Part shown: positions 34,606 through 48,080 of the stretch, in pieces
Position numbering within the stretch: position 1 is the first letter of the stretch
How the letters are laid out: every line of letters begins with the position of its first letter
Made by a program: the position numbers and the translations under genes
The notes under the pieces: model-generated
Told to the model about the DNA's origin: nothing
Seen by the model: the letters and a program-made list of their open reading frames with translations, nothing else
Databases searched by the model: none
Assembly: GCA_023653785.1 (NCBI GenBank)
Contig: JAMKCH010078761.1
Coordinates: forward strand, 1-64,000
DNA: 64,000 nt
Direction: 5' to 3'
DNA from: Ophioderma brevispina
Taxonomy: Eukaryota; Echinodermata; Ophiuroidea; Amphilepidida; Ophiodermatidae

Positions 34606-35743
34606 CTATTGATAAACAAACAAAGCGCTTTTTTAGTAACACTGTTAGAAGATCGGGTCAAAATATGACCGAATCAGAACAATGGAGGACTGAGGAGTGA
34701 ACTCACTAACTGATTATTACTGAGAAAGTTCACTCATCCAAAGTCACTTTACTATAGTGACAAGAGCTGACTGATATTATGAATAAATAGTGAATCTCTT
34801 TATTTATTGTACCAACATTAAGTTACTACCTACACTGGTATACTAAGTCAGCACGTGAAAAAAAGCCACCTGTTTTAGAGATAGCTAGTCCAATTTTTTT
34901 CACATGTTTTTGGCCTCCCATGGAAGCTTGTCAGCAAACATCTGATTATAAATTTTGAGTTAATCTGATTCAGTGGTTTGAATGTTAGAAGCCAAAAATG
35001 TCCATAGAACTGAGAACTTGTCTAGTGGTAATGATGGACATGTTTGGGGCCTGGTTACAGTTTTTTTTTTGTTCTCGTCCATATGAGAGAAACATTTCTC
35101 AGGCTTTATTTTACTGGGATAATGAGAAAACTAGCCATGCAGTAGACATGGTGAACAATACGGCCTGAAATATCACTCTGTAATACCTTTGACCTCATTC
35201 TTTAAGAACTTGGACCAATGAGTCAAAGATGTCATTAAATGTATTTTTGTAAGTGTTAACAACGTTACGAGGATCATGTTTTGATTTTCAGCTCAATCCA
35301 AGCAGTCAGTGATTTGACCTTGTTTACCGCCTATAACAAGACCCCTGGGTCACGGAGGGGGTCAATGTACTTGTTTCGTATCTACGATGTCACGAGGATT
35401 ACTCCTAACAATTTCAGCTCAACCGGAGCTTGTTTGTAGATTTTGACCTTTGACTTTGGAACTTTGACCTTTGGGGTCGAGACTATCATGGACCTCCCTA
35501 CCATTAGTACATCACTGCAGCAATAACAGGCTTTATCTGCTTCTATACGCTGAGATATATCCAATTTGGTCTTATTTTTTAGCAATTTTTGAGTGCATTT
35601 GAACTATTTTGACCCCCTTAAATGGCCTTTTGACCCCGAATATAAACAAAACCTCATACACACAGCCCAAGGCATTGTTCCAGTGCAATAAAATAAAACA
35701 ATTCTGCTTTGCTTACGTTCTGGAGATCAAATTCTTGAATATA

Positions 35744-37010
35744 AACTCCTCAAAAAAAGTTTGGAAATTTTTTTCAGACATATATTTCTCATTTACTTGG
35801 AAATGTATTACCTCTATTGCATATCAGTGCAAAGGCTCAGTTATTCTTTGTAACAATGAAACCAAAATGATAAGAATTGATTACGTCATGGTTGAGTGAC
35901 ATTCCTTGGAATACTGGTAGGTCTGAAAGAGAAAGTGCCAAATTTGAGTACCTGTACTCGAATTAGGGTTGCTTAAATTAAGAGGATTGTGCCCAATTTG
36001 ATGAGTTTGCTGATGGCAGGCTACTGAAGTTTTTTAACCCTTTCATTCTCAAGTTACGATCCTAGCAAGATACGGGCATTATCGTCTCGGAGTACTGCAT
36101 GTCGTCCCAGATTGAGGACTTAAGAGATGGCAATGGCCTTAGAATATTGTCTCGAAAAAACGGAACAGCATTTTTGCCTTCAATAACACAAGTCTTGTTT
36201 CCCAGTTATACAAGGGCTGCCAAAAGCTCTCGCTCTTCCAATGCAACAGACAGGAAATCTTCACCACGTATCCTCCAAACTTTAACTATACCATCAAATT
36301 CCGAAGACAAAATCTGCATCATCTGAAACATGATTTTTAAAACCATGTTTAAATTCCACTACCAGTGTTGCCGACCCACCTTTAAACGGGGCCTGATGGT
36401 GTGAAGGGATGTCATTGATGGCTTCTTAGCAAGTTAACCATGCTCTCAGATTGGACTTGTGGCAATACTGCCCTACAAACCGACCGTGCCGGTAAATTTA
36501 TGCGAAGACCAATCTCCGATTCCGGAAGAGCAGGAGTAAGAAACCTGTCTTTCTGGGGTGTTGTCGCACGAGGACAACCGCCTCTGGGTCTCACATTCCC
36601 ATTACCAGCTTGAACGGAATTGTTTCCATTTTGATACAGCACTAGGGCTTACCCCAACATGGTAACAACTTGAATCTGGGATATGCCAGCTTCAATTTTC
36701 TCCATGGCACGAGCCTTCTGTACATCTGATACTCATGGCATGATGAAATACTGAATGACCTTAAGCTGTGTAACCCTGTGTAACTCTTAAACTGAGGTAC
36801 TGAAATTTGGCACATTCTTTTTCAGACCTACCAGTATTCAAATGAGTGTCACTCAACCATGAAGAAATCAATTCTTCTGATTTTGGTGTCATTGTACAGA
36901 GGAATACCTGAGCTTTGCACTGACTGATATGCAAAAGAGTGTAATAAAATTTTCAGTTAAATGAGAAATACATGTCTGAAAAAAATTTCCAAACTTTTTT
37001 TTGAGGAGTT
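35744..37010 (-). mobile_element. Tc1/mariner-like transposon with long inverted repeats, decayed
   Basis: A 1.27-kb element with about 185-bp terminal inverted repeats. Both ends start AACTCCTCAAAAAAAGTTTG or a close variant, flanked by TA on each side, the usual target duplication of this superfamily. Inside, on the minus strand, are pieces of a Tc1-type transposase (36030-36720). The element sits inside an older intronic repeat, next to another TA-flanked element. Confidence 0.87.
36030..36720 (-). pseudogene. Tc1/mariner-like transposase fragments
   Basis: The minus strand reads ARAMEKIEAGISQIQVVTML, then RPRGGCPRATTPQKDRFL, which resemble the paired helix-turn-helix and GRPR-like linker of Tc1 transposases (I..G.S...VA...G.S, R.RGGRPR.TT..QDR.L). 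Further along, LSSEFDGIVKVWRIRGEDF resembles the DDE region pattern SDES.F.L...VRVWRR.GE. Stops and frame changes occur and most of the DDE domain is missing, so it is a relic. Confidence 0.75.
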
Positions 37011-37077
37011 TATTTAGCTTAAAACCGGAAGTAACTTGTAAATGATCTTTGACTCCAAAATGAAGAAAAAATGCATA

Positions 37078-38736
37078 CTGTAAAAACACTTAATTTCGCG
37101 AGGTATTCAATTTCGCGAGAACCTCAAATTCGCGAAATTAAAAACTCGCAAAATAAAACCATAGCCTAGGCTGTCCCTGATAAAAGTAACACAGTGTAAA
37201 CAAATGGTAAACTTCAAACTCAACAAATCATGACTATGAGAAATAGCTTCTTTATGTTGAAGATGTTTAAAGGGATTAGCAGCGATTTGCTAATCCGAAA
37301 CATCGAAAAAATCATCAAAATTTGTATGTTTATATTTTTGTTACTGGCATGGATATGCGAACATAACCTGCAAGTGGTTGGCTTGAAATCCGTGTATTAA
37401 AGACAAGGCAGTACTTTTTATCCAATTCTGTAATTTCTATACGTGCGTATCAAAATTCCGACTTGAGATCAAAAAAGCCTTTCCCGATGAATATCACAGA
37501 TTTTCAGCGTGATATTGTGCACCATGATCAATACAGTTTATAAGTTTAAAAAATGCATTTCCACATTTTGTCGATTCTCTCACATTATCGCTGCTAATCC
37601 CTTTAATTCACAATTCAATTCCAGTAACTGTATACTAACATTGGTTTGTCATTAAAGCTTATCTCGGCTTCCCGAACCTATTGTTCATTCGTCATTTGTT
37701 TAGCGTGTGTATTTTCGGAAAGGGTGCATCCATGATTAATGATTTCACACTGAAATTCCTTTTCACAGATTGGAACCAGTGTGCACTAATATTTTCAAAC
37801 GGGGCCGGCCTCAAAATTATCATTAATGGTACTTGCATCTGATTTTTGTTTGGTCAATTATGGGGCAGCAGGCGCCGGTTTTTAGCCTTTATAGAAGCTT
37901 GTTTTCTGCCCTGCCTAAATAATCGAATACTAACAGGTTTGGGGTCGCCTCGGACAATGCTGCTGTATACATCGTGTCGCACACATTACGGTTTACTGGG
38001 ATGGTTTACCACGGCGCTATATTGAAGTTCTTGCCCTTGACAGTACACTTGTCCGACACTAGCTTTTAAATAGAATTTTTCAGGAGTACTGATCGCACGT
38101 CGGAGATTCTGGCTCGAAGTCATCCTCCAGGACCATGACCAGTGTTATTATCTCAAAAGGCAGCTATTCAATATTTTTCTACTGCATCCACAACTCTGAT
38201 GTTTTTCCAATCTCCAACTCTAAAATACAAATAAAATCATACACTAAATTTTTGTTCCTGGCGTGGGATTCCGAATCCCACGACCTTTAGATAAAAAGAC
38301 GAGCGCCCACAGACACGCCAAGCAATCCGAGCCGGCAGAAGTCGTTCCTTTTTGTAATACTTCACTATAACATTAACTGAATAAAGCGCACACATAATCA
38401 TAATCGCCCCCTATGAGATGAGTTGAAAATATATGCTCCCTGGAACATGATTTCGGGCCAAAATCTCCAAAATCGTAACTGATCTATACTGATGGTTTTG
38501 CTGGCCATTTAAGTGTCGGATACATAATTTTTAAGGTACTAAGTAAGCATTTCACAACAAGTTTTGCATGGAAATCGGTAGTAAATAAATACCAAGCAGG
38601 GAGATCAAATCCGGCAGACTTCGCGGACACTTTATAGTATTAGTAAACTTTTTGAATCGCGAAATTAAATCTTCGCGAAAATGTCGGCTCTCGTCATTTC
38701 GCGAAATAAAGTACCCCGAAATTAGGTGTTTTACAG
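37078..38736. mobile_element. TA-flanked inverted-repeat DNA element (TTCGCGA-rich ends)
   Basis: A 1.66-kb element whose left end starts CTGTAAAAACACTTAATTTC and whose right end, reverse-complemented, starts CTGTAAAACACCTAATTTCG, each beside TA. Both ends repeat TTCGCGA several times. No transposase was seen inside. A smaller TTAA-flanked MITE (37271-37602) sits within it, and a 20-bp perfect palindrome (GTGGGATTCCGAATCCCAC) lies near 38266-38285. This looks like a non-autonomous Tc1/mariner-like element. Confidence 0.78.
37271..37602. mobile_element. MITE, TTAA-flanked, end AGGGATTAGCAGCGAT
   Basis: Perfect 16-bp inverted ends (AGGGATTAGCAGCGAT and its complement), each immediately flanked by TTAA. 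It is 332 bp long with no coding capacity. It is inserted into the larger element 37078-38736, so it arrived later. Confidence 0.82.
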
Positions 38737-39873
38737 TACATTGGCTAACATAGATCATATCTGAAGACATAATCCTGTAGAATAAGACATTTTTGCCATT
38801 AAATACATATTTGATGCCTGTGTCCAGTCAAAGGTCAACAGGGGTCATGGTCATGGGACATAAACGGGACGACTCGCGGTCATTGATTAATTCTGGTTAG
38901 AATACATCAAACCATACTGAGCTAGACGCATTTGCTGCCATAAGAAGAAGAATCATAAAAGAAGAACCTATCAAAACAGAACAGACCGCTGACGGCCGTC
39001 TTGAATATGAGCTTTCTTCTATACCAAAATCTAATATATTGGCTCAGGCTTTGACTGCCTGTGTCACCTTATCTTGTCATATTGTAGGATGATGCATTGT
39101 GATTATTAGGCTGTTTTTGTTTCATTTTTGATGGCTTCTTTAGTCACTGTATTGTAATTAGTGTACAACTAAAGCTGAAATCATGCTTAATAATAAAAAG
39201 AGTGAAGCCACTTTTTACATTTCCATTTTTTTAATATCCTCTCGTTTTTTTCATAAAATTATGTGTTAAATTTGATGCAGTCTACAGACCATCTGTCATT
39301 GTGTACACACATTTGTGGGTTATGTGTATATGCATGTTTTTTTTTTAAATTTATCACTTTCAAATGTTTTTGAAAGGATCAATATGATCAACAACAATAA
39401 CCATTGTGTAAATGTTTTTAAAATTACAAACAAAAACGTTTTAAATAGTTATTTAATACAAAATTCAATTTTGTAGCCTACATAAGACAATTATTTATGG
39501 AAAATCTTAGATATTCTACAAAATGGTAAAGATGTGGAAAATACTGTGTTTCCTAAATATATCTTAAAAGGTATTTACTGGTTAGCAAAATATTACTGTT
39601 TAGCAGTCAACAAACTCTCCTAAATGTGGAATATGTGGGGTTAAAAATTATAAGGGACTGACTGTGGAGTTTAATTGAAAATCAAGCCAAATCCTACAGA
39701 TTTTGATGTATATTTAAGAGTTCACTTGTAACAAAAATTACATCAAGAGCCTTTTTTTAAATAAGTTTTGAAAAACAATTTGAAATGAAGATTTAAGTTA
39801 TTGAACACACACTCTACCATACTTCCCGATGTAATCATTATTGCATAACCCCAGTGTCTATTAGCATACTTAC

Positions 39874-39922
39874 GGTGCATATGTCATACTCAGCTCTATA
39901 CCAGAACGATCGTCTTCGCCAT
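39874..39922 (-). CDS. PAM: PAM exon: PHM domain segment (D-x-SGIELSMTYAP)
   Basis: A 49-nt exon of peptidylglycine alpha-amidating monooxygenase. The acceptor reads atatgcag and the donor gtaagt. It starts with two bases of a split codon and ends with two bases (CC). The peptide GEDDRSGIELSMTYAP matches the PHM stretch D-x-SG-V-x-L-x-x-T-x-x-P-Q-P that follows the copper-H half of the domain. The CC at its end joins the G of the next exon (34605) to give Pro-Gln-Pro, as in the family. It is short, so similarity alone would be weak; the phase match to the next exon is the main support. The exon before it (LQVHY with the third CuH histidine) was not found. Confidence 0.75.
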
Positions 39923-40534
39923 CTGCATATTGAAACAAAGATTAAGATTAGAAGGTACAATTAAAATGTCGGAATAAGTACTTTATTATAAGGATTAAAA
40001 GGTGGTATTTATACATGTTATATAAGGTATTTCCCGGGGGGGGGGGGGGTACTCAAACAAATAACCATACAGGGTCTCATTTTCAGCCTTCTGGTATATC
40101 AATGACTCCTTTTTCATGCCAATTTTAGGGGATGGGTCCCTTTTTCAAAATTTTCTAAAATTTTTTGGAAATCAGTAAAATTTCCTCATTCGTAAAATTA
40201 CACTTTCCAATTAGTTAAGAAGGTCAAAATTTTTGCAGAAAAATGGAACTATTTTGTTAAATTTGGCCCAAAATCTCCATCTCTGGTATAGCTATGGGTC
40301 CTTTTTTTCTGAAAAAATTGGTATAAATATAGGTCCTATTTAAAGGGGTGAAGGAGGGGGGTGAAACATTGAACAGGTCACCAACCTTTAATTTGCCATT
40401 TCATTCAAAAATTCCAATATACCCCTTCCACATTCTATTCCATACCAGACACCCATAGTACCAACATACTCCTTTAATCTAACATTTTAACCACACAGCT
40501 ATTTGACCCCATGCAAACTGTCTCTATTTTAAGA

Positions 40535-40860
40535 ACAAGCAGTGGCGACACAATTTTGACAACTGATGCAAAAGCTATTATCTCTGCAAAAATCAGAAAA
40601 AATCAATTCCGGGAATCTTGCCATATAGGCCTACAAAGGTCATGATTTGTATATTATGGTGCCCTATATATGTCTTTTCTCCATAGAAAGACATGTCACA
40701 CTAGATTGTTAAGAAAATAAGATTTGCCCACAATGAAATTTCATTATATTTACACAGGATGTTGTCAGTGGGAAAAATAATTGAATTTGTGTCGCCATTG
40801 ATATGTTTTGTTTCAATCAGGTTATAATAAGTGAGACTTTCAAACAGCTGTGATAAACAT
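40535..40860. repeat. Dispersed repeat, copy 1
   Basis: Matches 46385-46690 in the same direction, with shared blocks TTTTGACAACTGAT, AAGGTCATGATT, CCATAGA-AAGACATGT, GAAATTTCA and GAGACTTTCAAA. About 320 bp, moderately diverged, non-coding. Confidence 0.75.
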
Positions 40861-43800
40861 ACCCCTTTAATCAACCATTTCATACCAAGAACCCAACACA
40901 CACCTCAAATCTACCATAACATGCAAAAAACCAAATACCCTTTAATCTAGTATACCATACCGTTACCCCAACAAACACGTCACCCCAGAGCCATATCACC
41001 AATCTCTCCCAAATGTTACCAATGTGGTCATTCAAAACTTGGGCTTGCACAAAACCTGCTAGACTAGTGTTTGACAAATCACCCTACCCATCTAACCACA
41101 TCCATTATTTGTGATTTCTGTGTGTGTGCAACAATTTCTTCCAATTTCATATACACCCAACACATATAAATTGTGAACATATAACTCTGCACATCTACAA
41201 AACTCCAAAACTCGATACTTACTGGGAGAAGAGGTTTCTGGGTTTAAGTTTCATGGATGAATAATAAGATATGCATAAAAACAGACAAAAGAATATACCA
41301 ATTTATTATAGCTATTAGTCTATAACAATGGTGTAATTGAAATGAGCAAAGGAGTAAGTGATTTTCTTTTAATTTTATGTTGTTATAAGATTAGAACAAA
41401 ATTTATAGTGCATATGAACTAAAGAATACTTTCAAATGAAATATAATGCCAATGGAGTGACAGTTTACTTGTTTTAAAATGAATTTCTTAGTTTGAAATT
41501 CACTTTAGAACTAGAGTGACAATTCACTCTACTGTATGTAATCCATATGGTGCAGATTTTCACTCATTTGCATTTAGAGAGTGATACCTTATACACTTAT
41601 TCAACAATGACTGTTTCATTTCAAATGTTACAATGAAATTTAGCCAGCAGCTGTTAACTATTCTACAGACAGTGCTGAAGTCTCAACATATTGTAGATGG
41701 AATTTGTTATGCTTTTTTTAATCTGTAGATGTGGACTGTAAAAAGCACTTTTATTTTGGAGCGATGGCTTTGAAATTGTAATTGTAGCCTAGTGTCTGAT
41801 GTCTTAGAGCAAAATACAGTTAAAAGCCACTTTTTGAATCTATTTGTATTAAAATTGACCATACCCAAAAATTTCCTTAAGGATTATGACACACTGGGAT
41901 TTCATATAAGCACATCTCTTTAAAAATATAGTGCCATTATTCCTTTGAATCATAAGTAACTCTTAAATTACAGGTACTAAATGCAGGGATTTGGTATTTT
42001 AATAAAGCATATGCAGATATATATGATCACTTTATTATAGTGTGATTTTTGATGATTCTAAGTCATTACGAGAGGTTGCATGCTTAGTCAGGCTATCGAT
42101 ATGAACGTTTACGTGGAATGGATTAAGAAGACACATTTTTTGCATGGCCTCTCCTTAAGATCGATTGCTATTCTAGATTGGAATCAGTTCCGTGATGTGA
42201 ACCAGTAACCTATCGAGAAGCTTCAAGAACATGCTCATGTAGGGAATATAAACTAAAAAATATTGCTTTAGCCCCTCAGAACCTGAATTTGTGGGGGGTC
42301 ATTAGACCAAAACTAAACAAAAAAACTGCAAAACATATCCTGTACCTTGACACCTGTGACCCCTTCCCACCCTAAAAACAAGTTCCAGTACTGCTAAGAT
42401 ATTTTAGTGCATAGCCCAATTATATGTTTTACGACCCCTATCAGTGTATGCACCCGAAAGAGTCAAATACTTCAATTTTGCAGGAACAGCTTAAAAGTAA
42501 AGAATTAGTCTGTAGAATTCTTGCAAGTTATTTTTTTGCAACTGAAATTGACAAAGAAAAGGAGAGAAACGGCTGCAGTGTTTCAAATGATATACTCCTC
42601 CTTTCAAGTACGTGTTGTAGTAGTGTCCGTACAGACACTTATGACTTAAATATCCTATTTTATCGCTTTAATAGATAGCTTTTGGTTTTTATAACTTGTT
42701 ATTGGTATGTTAGGGTAAACATAAATCCTGTTACAACATGCAAGAATCTATTTTTTTTATGATTTTTGATTCTCTAGGATAAAATCGTGAGACTCCTTGT
42801 TGCAACATGACATCTCATAAAAGTCATTTTGGAGATATCATCAATTTTATCTAGAATTAGAAACTAGTTTGTTTTAATTTTTTAAATATTTTAGAAACAA
42901 CCTTTATTAATTATGATTTTAAAAGAAGCAACATTAATATTACAAATCAATCTTAAAATCAGAATCAAAATCTAAATTACTTTTTGAGATATAAAATTTT
43001 AAAGTGGAAAACATGAAATAGCAGCCCTGATAAACAATAACTGCATAATAAAGATGTGTAAGGAATTTCAATTTAGTTGCTATGTAAAAGGGGAAACTTT
43101 CAAGTCCCTTTTAAAAATGGAGGTTTGATTTTTTAATTCTCCTTTTAAGTTTGTGACATACTGCAAATCTTTTCCTGTTCATTTAGTTAATATTTTGTAT
43201 GAACAACCTGTACGTGATTTATTGTTTATGTAAGTTTTTGCTGATTTTTTTTGGGTCTTACAAGTGATTTTTTTTATTTTGTAATTGTCTTGCTTGGGAT
43301 TTTTAATAATGCAATAATACTGAAAGAAAAACAATCGCCAGGCTAAAAAAAAGCTATCAACTGCCCGTAAACCCACCCTAATCCCTCACTCTACCCACTA
43401 TTCCATTCAATTTTAATCATGTGTAATGCCTAAATAAACTTACGCTTGTTTATATAATTAGTTAGCATTGTTTCTGTGTTTTTATTTTCTACACAACCAC
43501 TTTCAAAAGGATCTGTGCTATGGTGCATTAAAAAAGCATAACCTTCGAACACTGTACATACGATCTTTATGCAAACATTTAATGAATTCTTGAAGTGCTC
43601 TCTGCCACTACTGATCAAAGTTCTATTTATTTTTCTGAATCTATTATTTTACATTTACTTTTTTCTACAAGAAAACAGAATTCCATGGTAATCCATAGTA
43701 ATTGAGTTTTAATAATAAATTGCCATACATGCGGCCTGCCTATGAACATAAGCAAAACAATCAACCGTCTCTTGGTCACATGTCCGACATGCTCGCACTT

Positions 43801-46259
43801 ATTGCGACAGTACTGCAACCTGGATGATCACAGATTCATTACAACACTAGGTTGCCAAAAAATATCTTGGATAGTAGCATTCACAGATGAGAGTTCATAG
43901 CATCAGAGACACATAAGCTAGGTCTAGATATCACAAAAGTGCCGACAGAGCTATGGGGGCAATCCTGCACAACTAAGCACATGTCCATGAATGTGCAAAG
44001 AAGTACAAATTTTTCCAGGGCCACTTGAAGGATACCACCAAATAAACAAAACTCCATTCAAAATAATTTAAAAACAGAAAAAAATAAAAGAATTTCAAAA
44101 AGAAAGAAAGTTGGTCTCAGCTTTCCATTCGCATAGGTGAAAAATCAATTATACCACATATTTGTAGGTTATTCAGAGATTTTACATTTTTTTAAAACTG
44201 GTCAAGAAAAAAAAAAAAGAATTTCCATGTAGTACATAAGCTTTTTGACTAAAAAAACACATATCTTAGGGTTCACATAAATGGCTATAGGGGAAAAATA
44301 AATAAAAATCAAGATATCCATCAGGAGCATCAAAACCAACTTTCCTTTGCCGCAAACAATCCATTTTTCCCAGTGCCATTCATGTGTTCCCCTGGATTAG
44401 TCACCTTCCATTTATGGCTCAATTTGTCATATACAAACTGAATTTTGTGCGGTTTTTGTAAAATCTTTTTTATAAGTATTTTTTGGAATTTAGATAAGAA
44501 ATATCCACAATTTCATGCAATGACACCAAGAAGGATTAAGTCGTTAGATAGAGCATTTTCATGACATTCGTTTCAGAAACATACAGGTAATCTTTTAATT
44601 GTGATTAATATAGGTTAATACTGCACTAGACTATATAGCCGATAACGCAGGATAACAAACAATGTTGCAACAAATGTTTCTAGAAAACACATATTCCATC
44701 CACCAATGGCAAAACCATTTCAGGCTTCACTTTCATAGTAATGGAGATGTTTGTGTCACTTTGAGCTAGTACACTTCAGAATTGTGCAATTTCTACTTGA
44801 CATTCAAAGTGACATGGATACAGCACAATAATATATTTAAAAAATATCTAGGGCTACAATTACACACCATCAATGACACTTCTATGTTTTTTTATACGTT
44901 CAAGCTTGTGTTACGTTATAAAACCAACACCTCAGTTCAAACATGTCAATTTATGCAGGAATTATAGAGATTAGTAGGGATCAGATTTAGTAGAGATAGG
45001 TTAGTGATAGGCTTAGATTAGAGTTAATGGTTAGGCTATAGGGTCCTAGAGGGTGCCCCAAAAAATTGTTCAAGATCCTTTTTAAAAACGTTTCAAAATG
45101 CTGATGAATATAACAAAGTGGTAGGGCCGTTAAGGGTCAGTGATGAAAAGGACGGACATACCTCTCTTCCAGATATTTGCATAATACTTCAAGAAACAGC
45201 TAAAAACATTTTACATTGTTTTTTTACATCATTGCAAGGAAAGGGTCCACACTATGATTTGAATTCTATCATTTCATCTAACTACCTGTTTTGTTTGTTC
45301 GTCTCGTTCGTGCAGTCCATTGGTAATGGCTTAATGTTAGGTTAGTTGAGCTGTGAAAGCTAACCCAGGGCTGCGTGTATCCATGATACTGATGCTTCTA
45401 AATGGCTCACTTGATCTCTTCTCATTTAACTGTAATTTCTGTCAGTATATCCAAATCAAATTGAACATTGTGGTGTGGTGTTAACCTGAGTCAGAGACAG
45501 ACTCATACAAACGACCAAACCTTTTGTTGCTGATTTTGGCATCTTTCATAAAATTGTCCCTTAAAAAATTAGACCCACCAACTTTTTATCATGCTGCGCA
45601 ACAAACAGCTGAAAAAATATAATTCATCGTTTACCCCATGTAACACTCCATTCACATTTGCTAAAATCTATGTACTTTGGTTTACACTCAAAATGATCCC
45701 TTTGGATATTGATTATTCGTATCTTTGCAGGTCATACGTGCTCTCCCGTTGTTTTCACATTGACATTGGATTCCTTTGTTTCATCCCTTAGGGTTTCTTC
45801 CAAACCTTAAGCCCCTAACCCCCCACTTTCCTATCCACACCTAACCCTCAACCTAACCCGAGGGGAATGAAAACTAAATTGCTGAAAATGTAGTGCATCC
45901 TTGTTCCCCTTGTAAAAATAGTACCTTTTATATTTTTTTCTTCTTATTTTCTGCCGGCCAATCTTTCTTGTTCGGGCCTCATAAGCCAGCTTATGGAAAT
46001 CCGATAATTGTTACTGATCAGGTGGATGACATCATGATAATATGCATGGTGCTATAAGAGTGCAGTATGAGTATTATCAATCGATTTTTTTCTTACACCT
46101 GGAGTAAAACCAGGGTTCTTGCCACTGAATAATGTAGAAAGATATAGATACACATACATAATGTGCATTAAAGGCATATTTTAGGTGGCCTTTTTTTAGG
46201 AAAATGTTTTTATATGAAATGATCAGACTCAACAACCAGTTGTGGCATTAAGTAAAGAC

Positions 46260-46330
46260 AAAACGATGGTCTCGAACCCAGTCCCTCCCGTTCATTTGCG
46301 TGCGAAGAGTTTCTACGTGCCCACAGGACT
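46260..46330 (-). other. tRNA-like B-box remnant
   Basis: The plus-strand GGTCTCGAACCC is the complement of GGGTTCGAGACC, a B-box-like sequence. The surrounding 70 bp could be a decayed tRNA-like head. A cloverleaf is not convincing. Confidence 0.3.
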
Positions 46331-46384
46331 GTACCTCAATGGACACAGCTTGTTTGACCACATGCAAATCATCTCTCTTATTTT

Positions 46385-46690
46385 CAGAGCATTTTAACAC
46401 AATTTTGACAACTGATATAAGGTAGGATCAGCAAGAGCTATTACCTCTGCTAATATCGAAAATCTATTGCTGGAACCATGAACCATAAAGGTCATGATTG
46501 GTATGTTATAGCACCCTCTAGGCCCCGTTTTCCATAGAGAAGACATGTTAACCTATATTTTAAGAAAATCATATTTGCCCGGAATGAAATTTCAAGTTCA
46601 TCAAATTGTTGTCACAAGTTTGTTCCATTGATATTTTTTGTTTTAATTCTGGTATTTGTCATATAAATGAGACTTTCAAATAGCGTGTGG
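46385..46690. repeat. Dispersed repeat, copy 2
   Basis: The second copy of the 40535-40860 repeat. The family is unknown to me; no terminal inverted repeat or poly(A) was seen. Confidence 0.75.
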
Positions 46691-47229
46691 ATAACACTAA
46701 GTGTAATAGTCGTCCTCATTGGCAGAAATTTCAGTGGCTGTAATTATATAGATCTTCCCGCATGTATTATTCGCGGTCACTAAGCATGAGTTTCTGCTAG
46801 CAATCATGCACACAGGCCAACCTACTCTTTAATAATCCTATGAAAATTTTTTGTTAATTTTCCCCACCCACCATCACGATCTTCTCAACCGTTTTAGCAT
46901 GCTGGCACAAACACATGATGAAACATTTCAACTGTCTTCCCATTGTCCTGGCTTCTTCTATTCACTTGTGAACCATATCACATTAAATCTACACCTTGTC
47001 CACCAAGGCAAACACTTCATTTTTGACCTGTGCAAATTTTTATCCAATCATAATAAATCCTAAATACAGCATATCACTACTTTTACCTAATCAAAAGGAA
47101 AGTTCCCAACCCCATACTTATTTCACTACTGTCCTGAACGGCTCACTTATGTTGAATTTATTGAAAGAGCAGTAAAAAAAAAAAAGGTAAAGGGGACCTG
47201 TATACACAGGAAACGGAGGCCCATCTCTC

Positions 47230-47440
47230 TTCGAATCGATTGGTCCAACGCCACCATTAATGTTGCTGTAGGGGCTCGCTAACACTCCTCTACAGCTAGT
47301 CTGTTACCTTCCCAGTACATTGATCATGCCGGTACCCATTTATACACTGGGTAGGGAGGAGTAATTTGAGGTAAGCGCCTTAGCTCAAGGGCTGAAACAC
47401 ATTGGCACAGCGGGCTCGAACTCCACATGCCCTCTTATAT
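47230..47440 (-). mobile_element. tRNA-derived SINE-like copy 2
   Basis: Shares with the other copies the plus-strand blocks GGTACCCATTTATACACTGG and CACATTGGCACAGCGGGCTC. The tRNA-like head is truncated after the B-box region. Confidence 0.65.
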
Positions 47441-47909
47441 TGAAAGAGCAGTACAGAGGGCTATGTTGTCTCATTAATAACAGCAAATAACCGCTACCTA
47501 TAACATCAAACAACTAGTATTTCTATTGTATTGAATAACCACCTGCACCTGTCTGAGCACACCTGTATATTACGCACCTGCTCTTACCATCTGGTATTTG
47601 TGGTTAGCTCACTCTGTTTGAAAAGTCTCATTTATTATGCAACAACACCAAACAAAAATAACCCCAAGAGCGACCCGTTTCTGACAACTGATTTGGTTTA
47701 TCTATTCCACTACCTCGGTCCTATATACATCCTCAAGCTATCCTGAGCAAATATTAGAAAATTTAATTGCCAGCAAACCAGGATTTAAAATGCAGTTTAT
47801 AAATAAATAATAACAAATAATAAATGTCACATTTATAGGCGCCTTTCCAATGTTCACATCAAGCGGCTTTACTTTAATTCCACTGCCAACTAGAATATGT
47901 CCAGCTGCC

Positions 47910-48080
47910 CTTACAAATGCCCACGGACATACTCATACCTTTGGGGGCGCTCAATAGACAATATTCCTACAGCTCCCCATTTACACCTGGGTGGAGAGGG
48001 CAAAAGCGAGTAAAGTGCCTTGCCCCAGTGCCCAACACATTGGCTCAGCGGACTCGAACCAGGACCTTTGGGTAAGATTC
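47910..48080 (-). mobile_element. tRNA-derived SINE-like copy 3
   Basis: Plus-strand blocks CATTTACACCTGGGTGGAGA, GTGCCTTGCCCCAGTGCCCA and GGCTCAGCGGACTCGAACCA identify the same family. It lies 500 bp from copy 2 in the same orientation. Confidence 0.7.

Larger units (their letters stand above)
41000..47229. other. No exon recognised; 5' PAM intron or upstream region
   Basis: AT-rich sequence with the dispersed repeat at 46385-46690. No PHM motif (HHML, WARNAP, LQVHY) could be found on the minus strand, and no other known protein on either strand. Confidence 0.5.

Noticed and set aside
41220..41260. Possible PAM micro-exon before 39922 (strong donor CCCA|gtaagt on the minus strand, phase compatible)
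   Set aside because: Only about 15 coding bases and no PHM motif; the donor alone is not enough.
46090..46140. Minus-strand W-x-RNPGFTPGV resembling PHM WARNAP...LPGVG
   Set aside because: The next codons do not continue into the PHM pattern, and the match needs missing bases.
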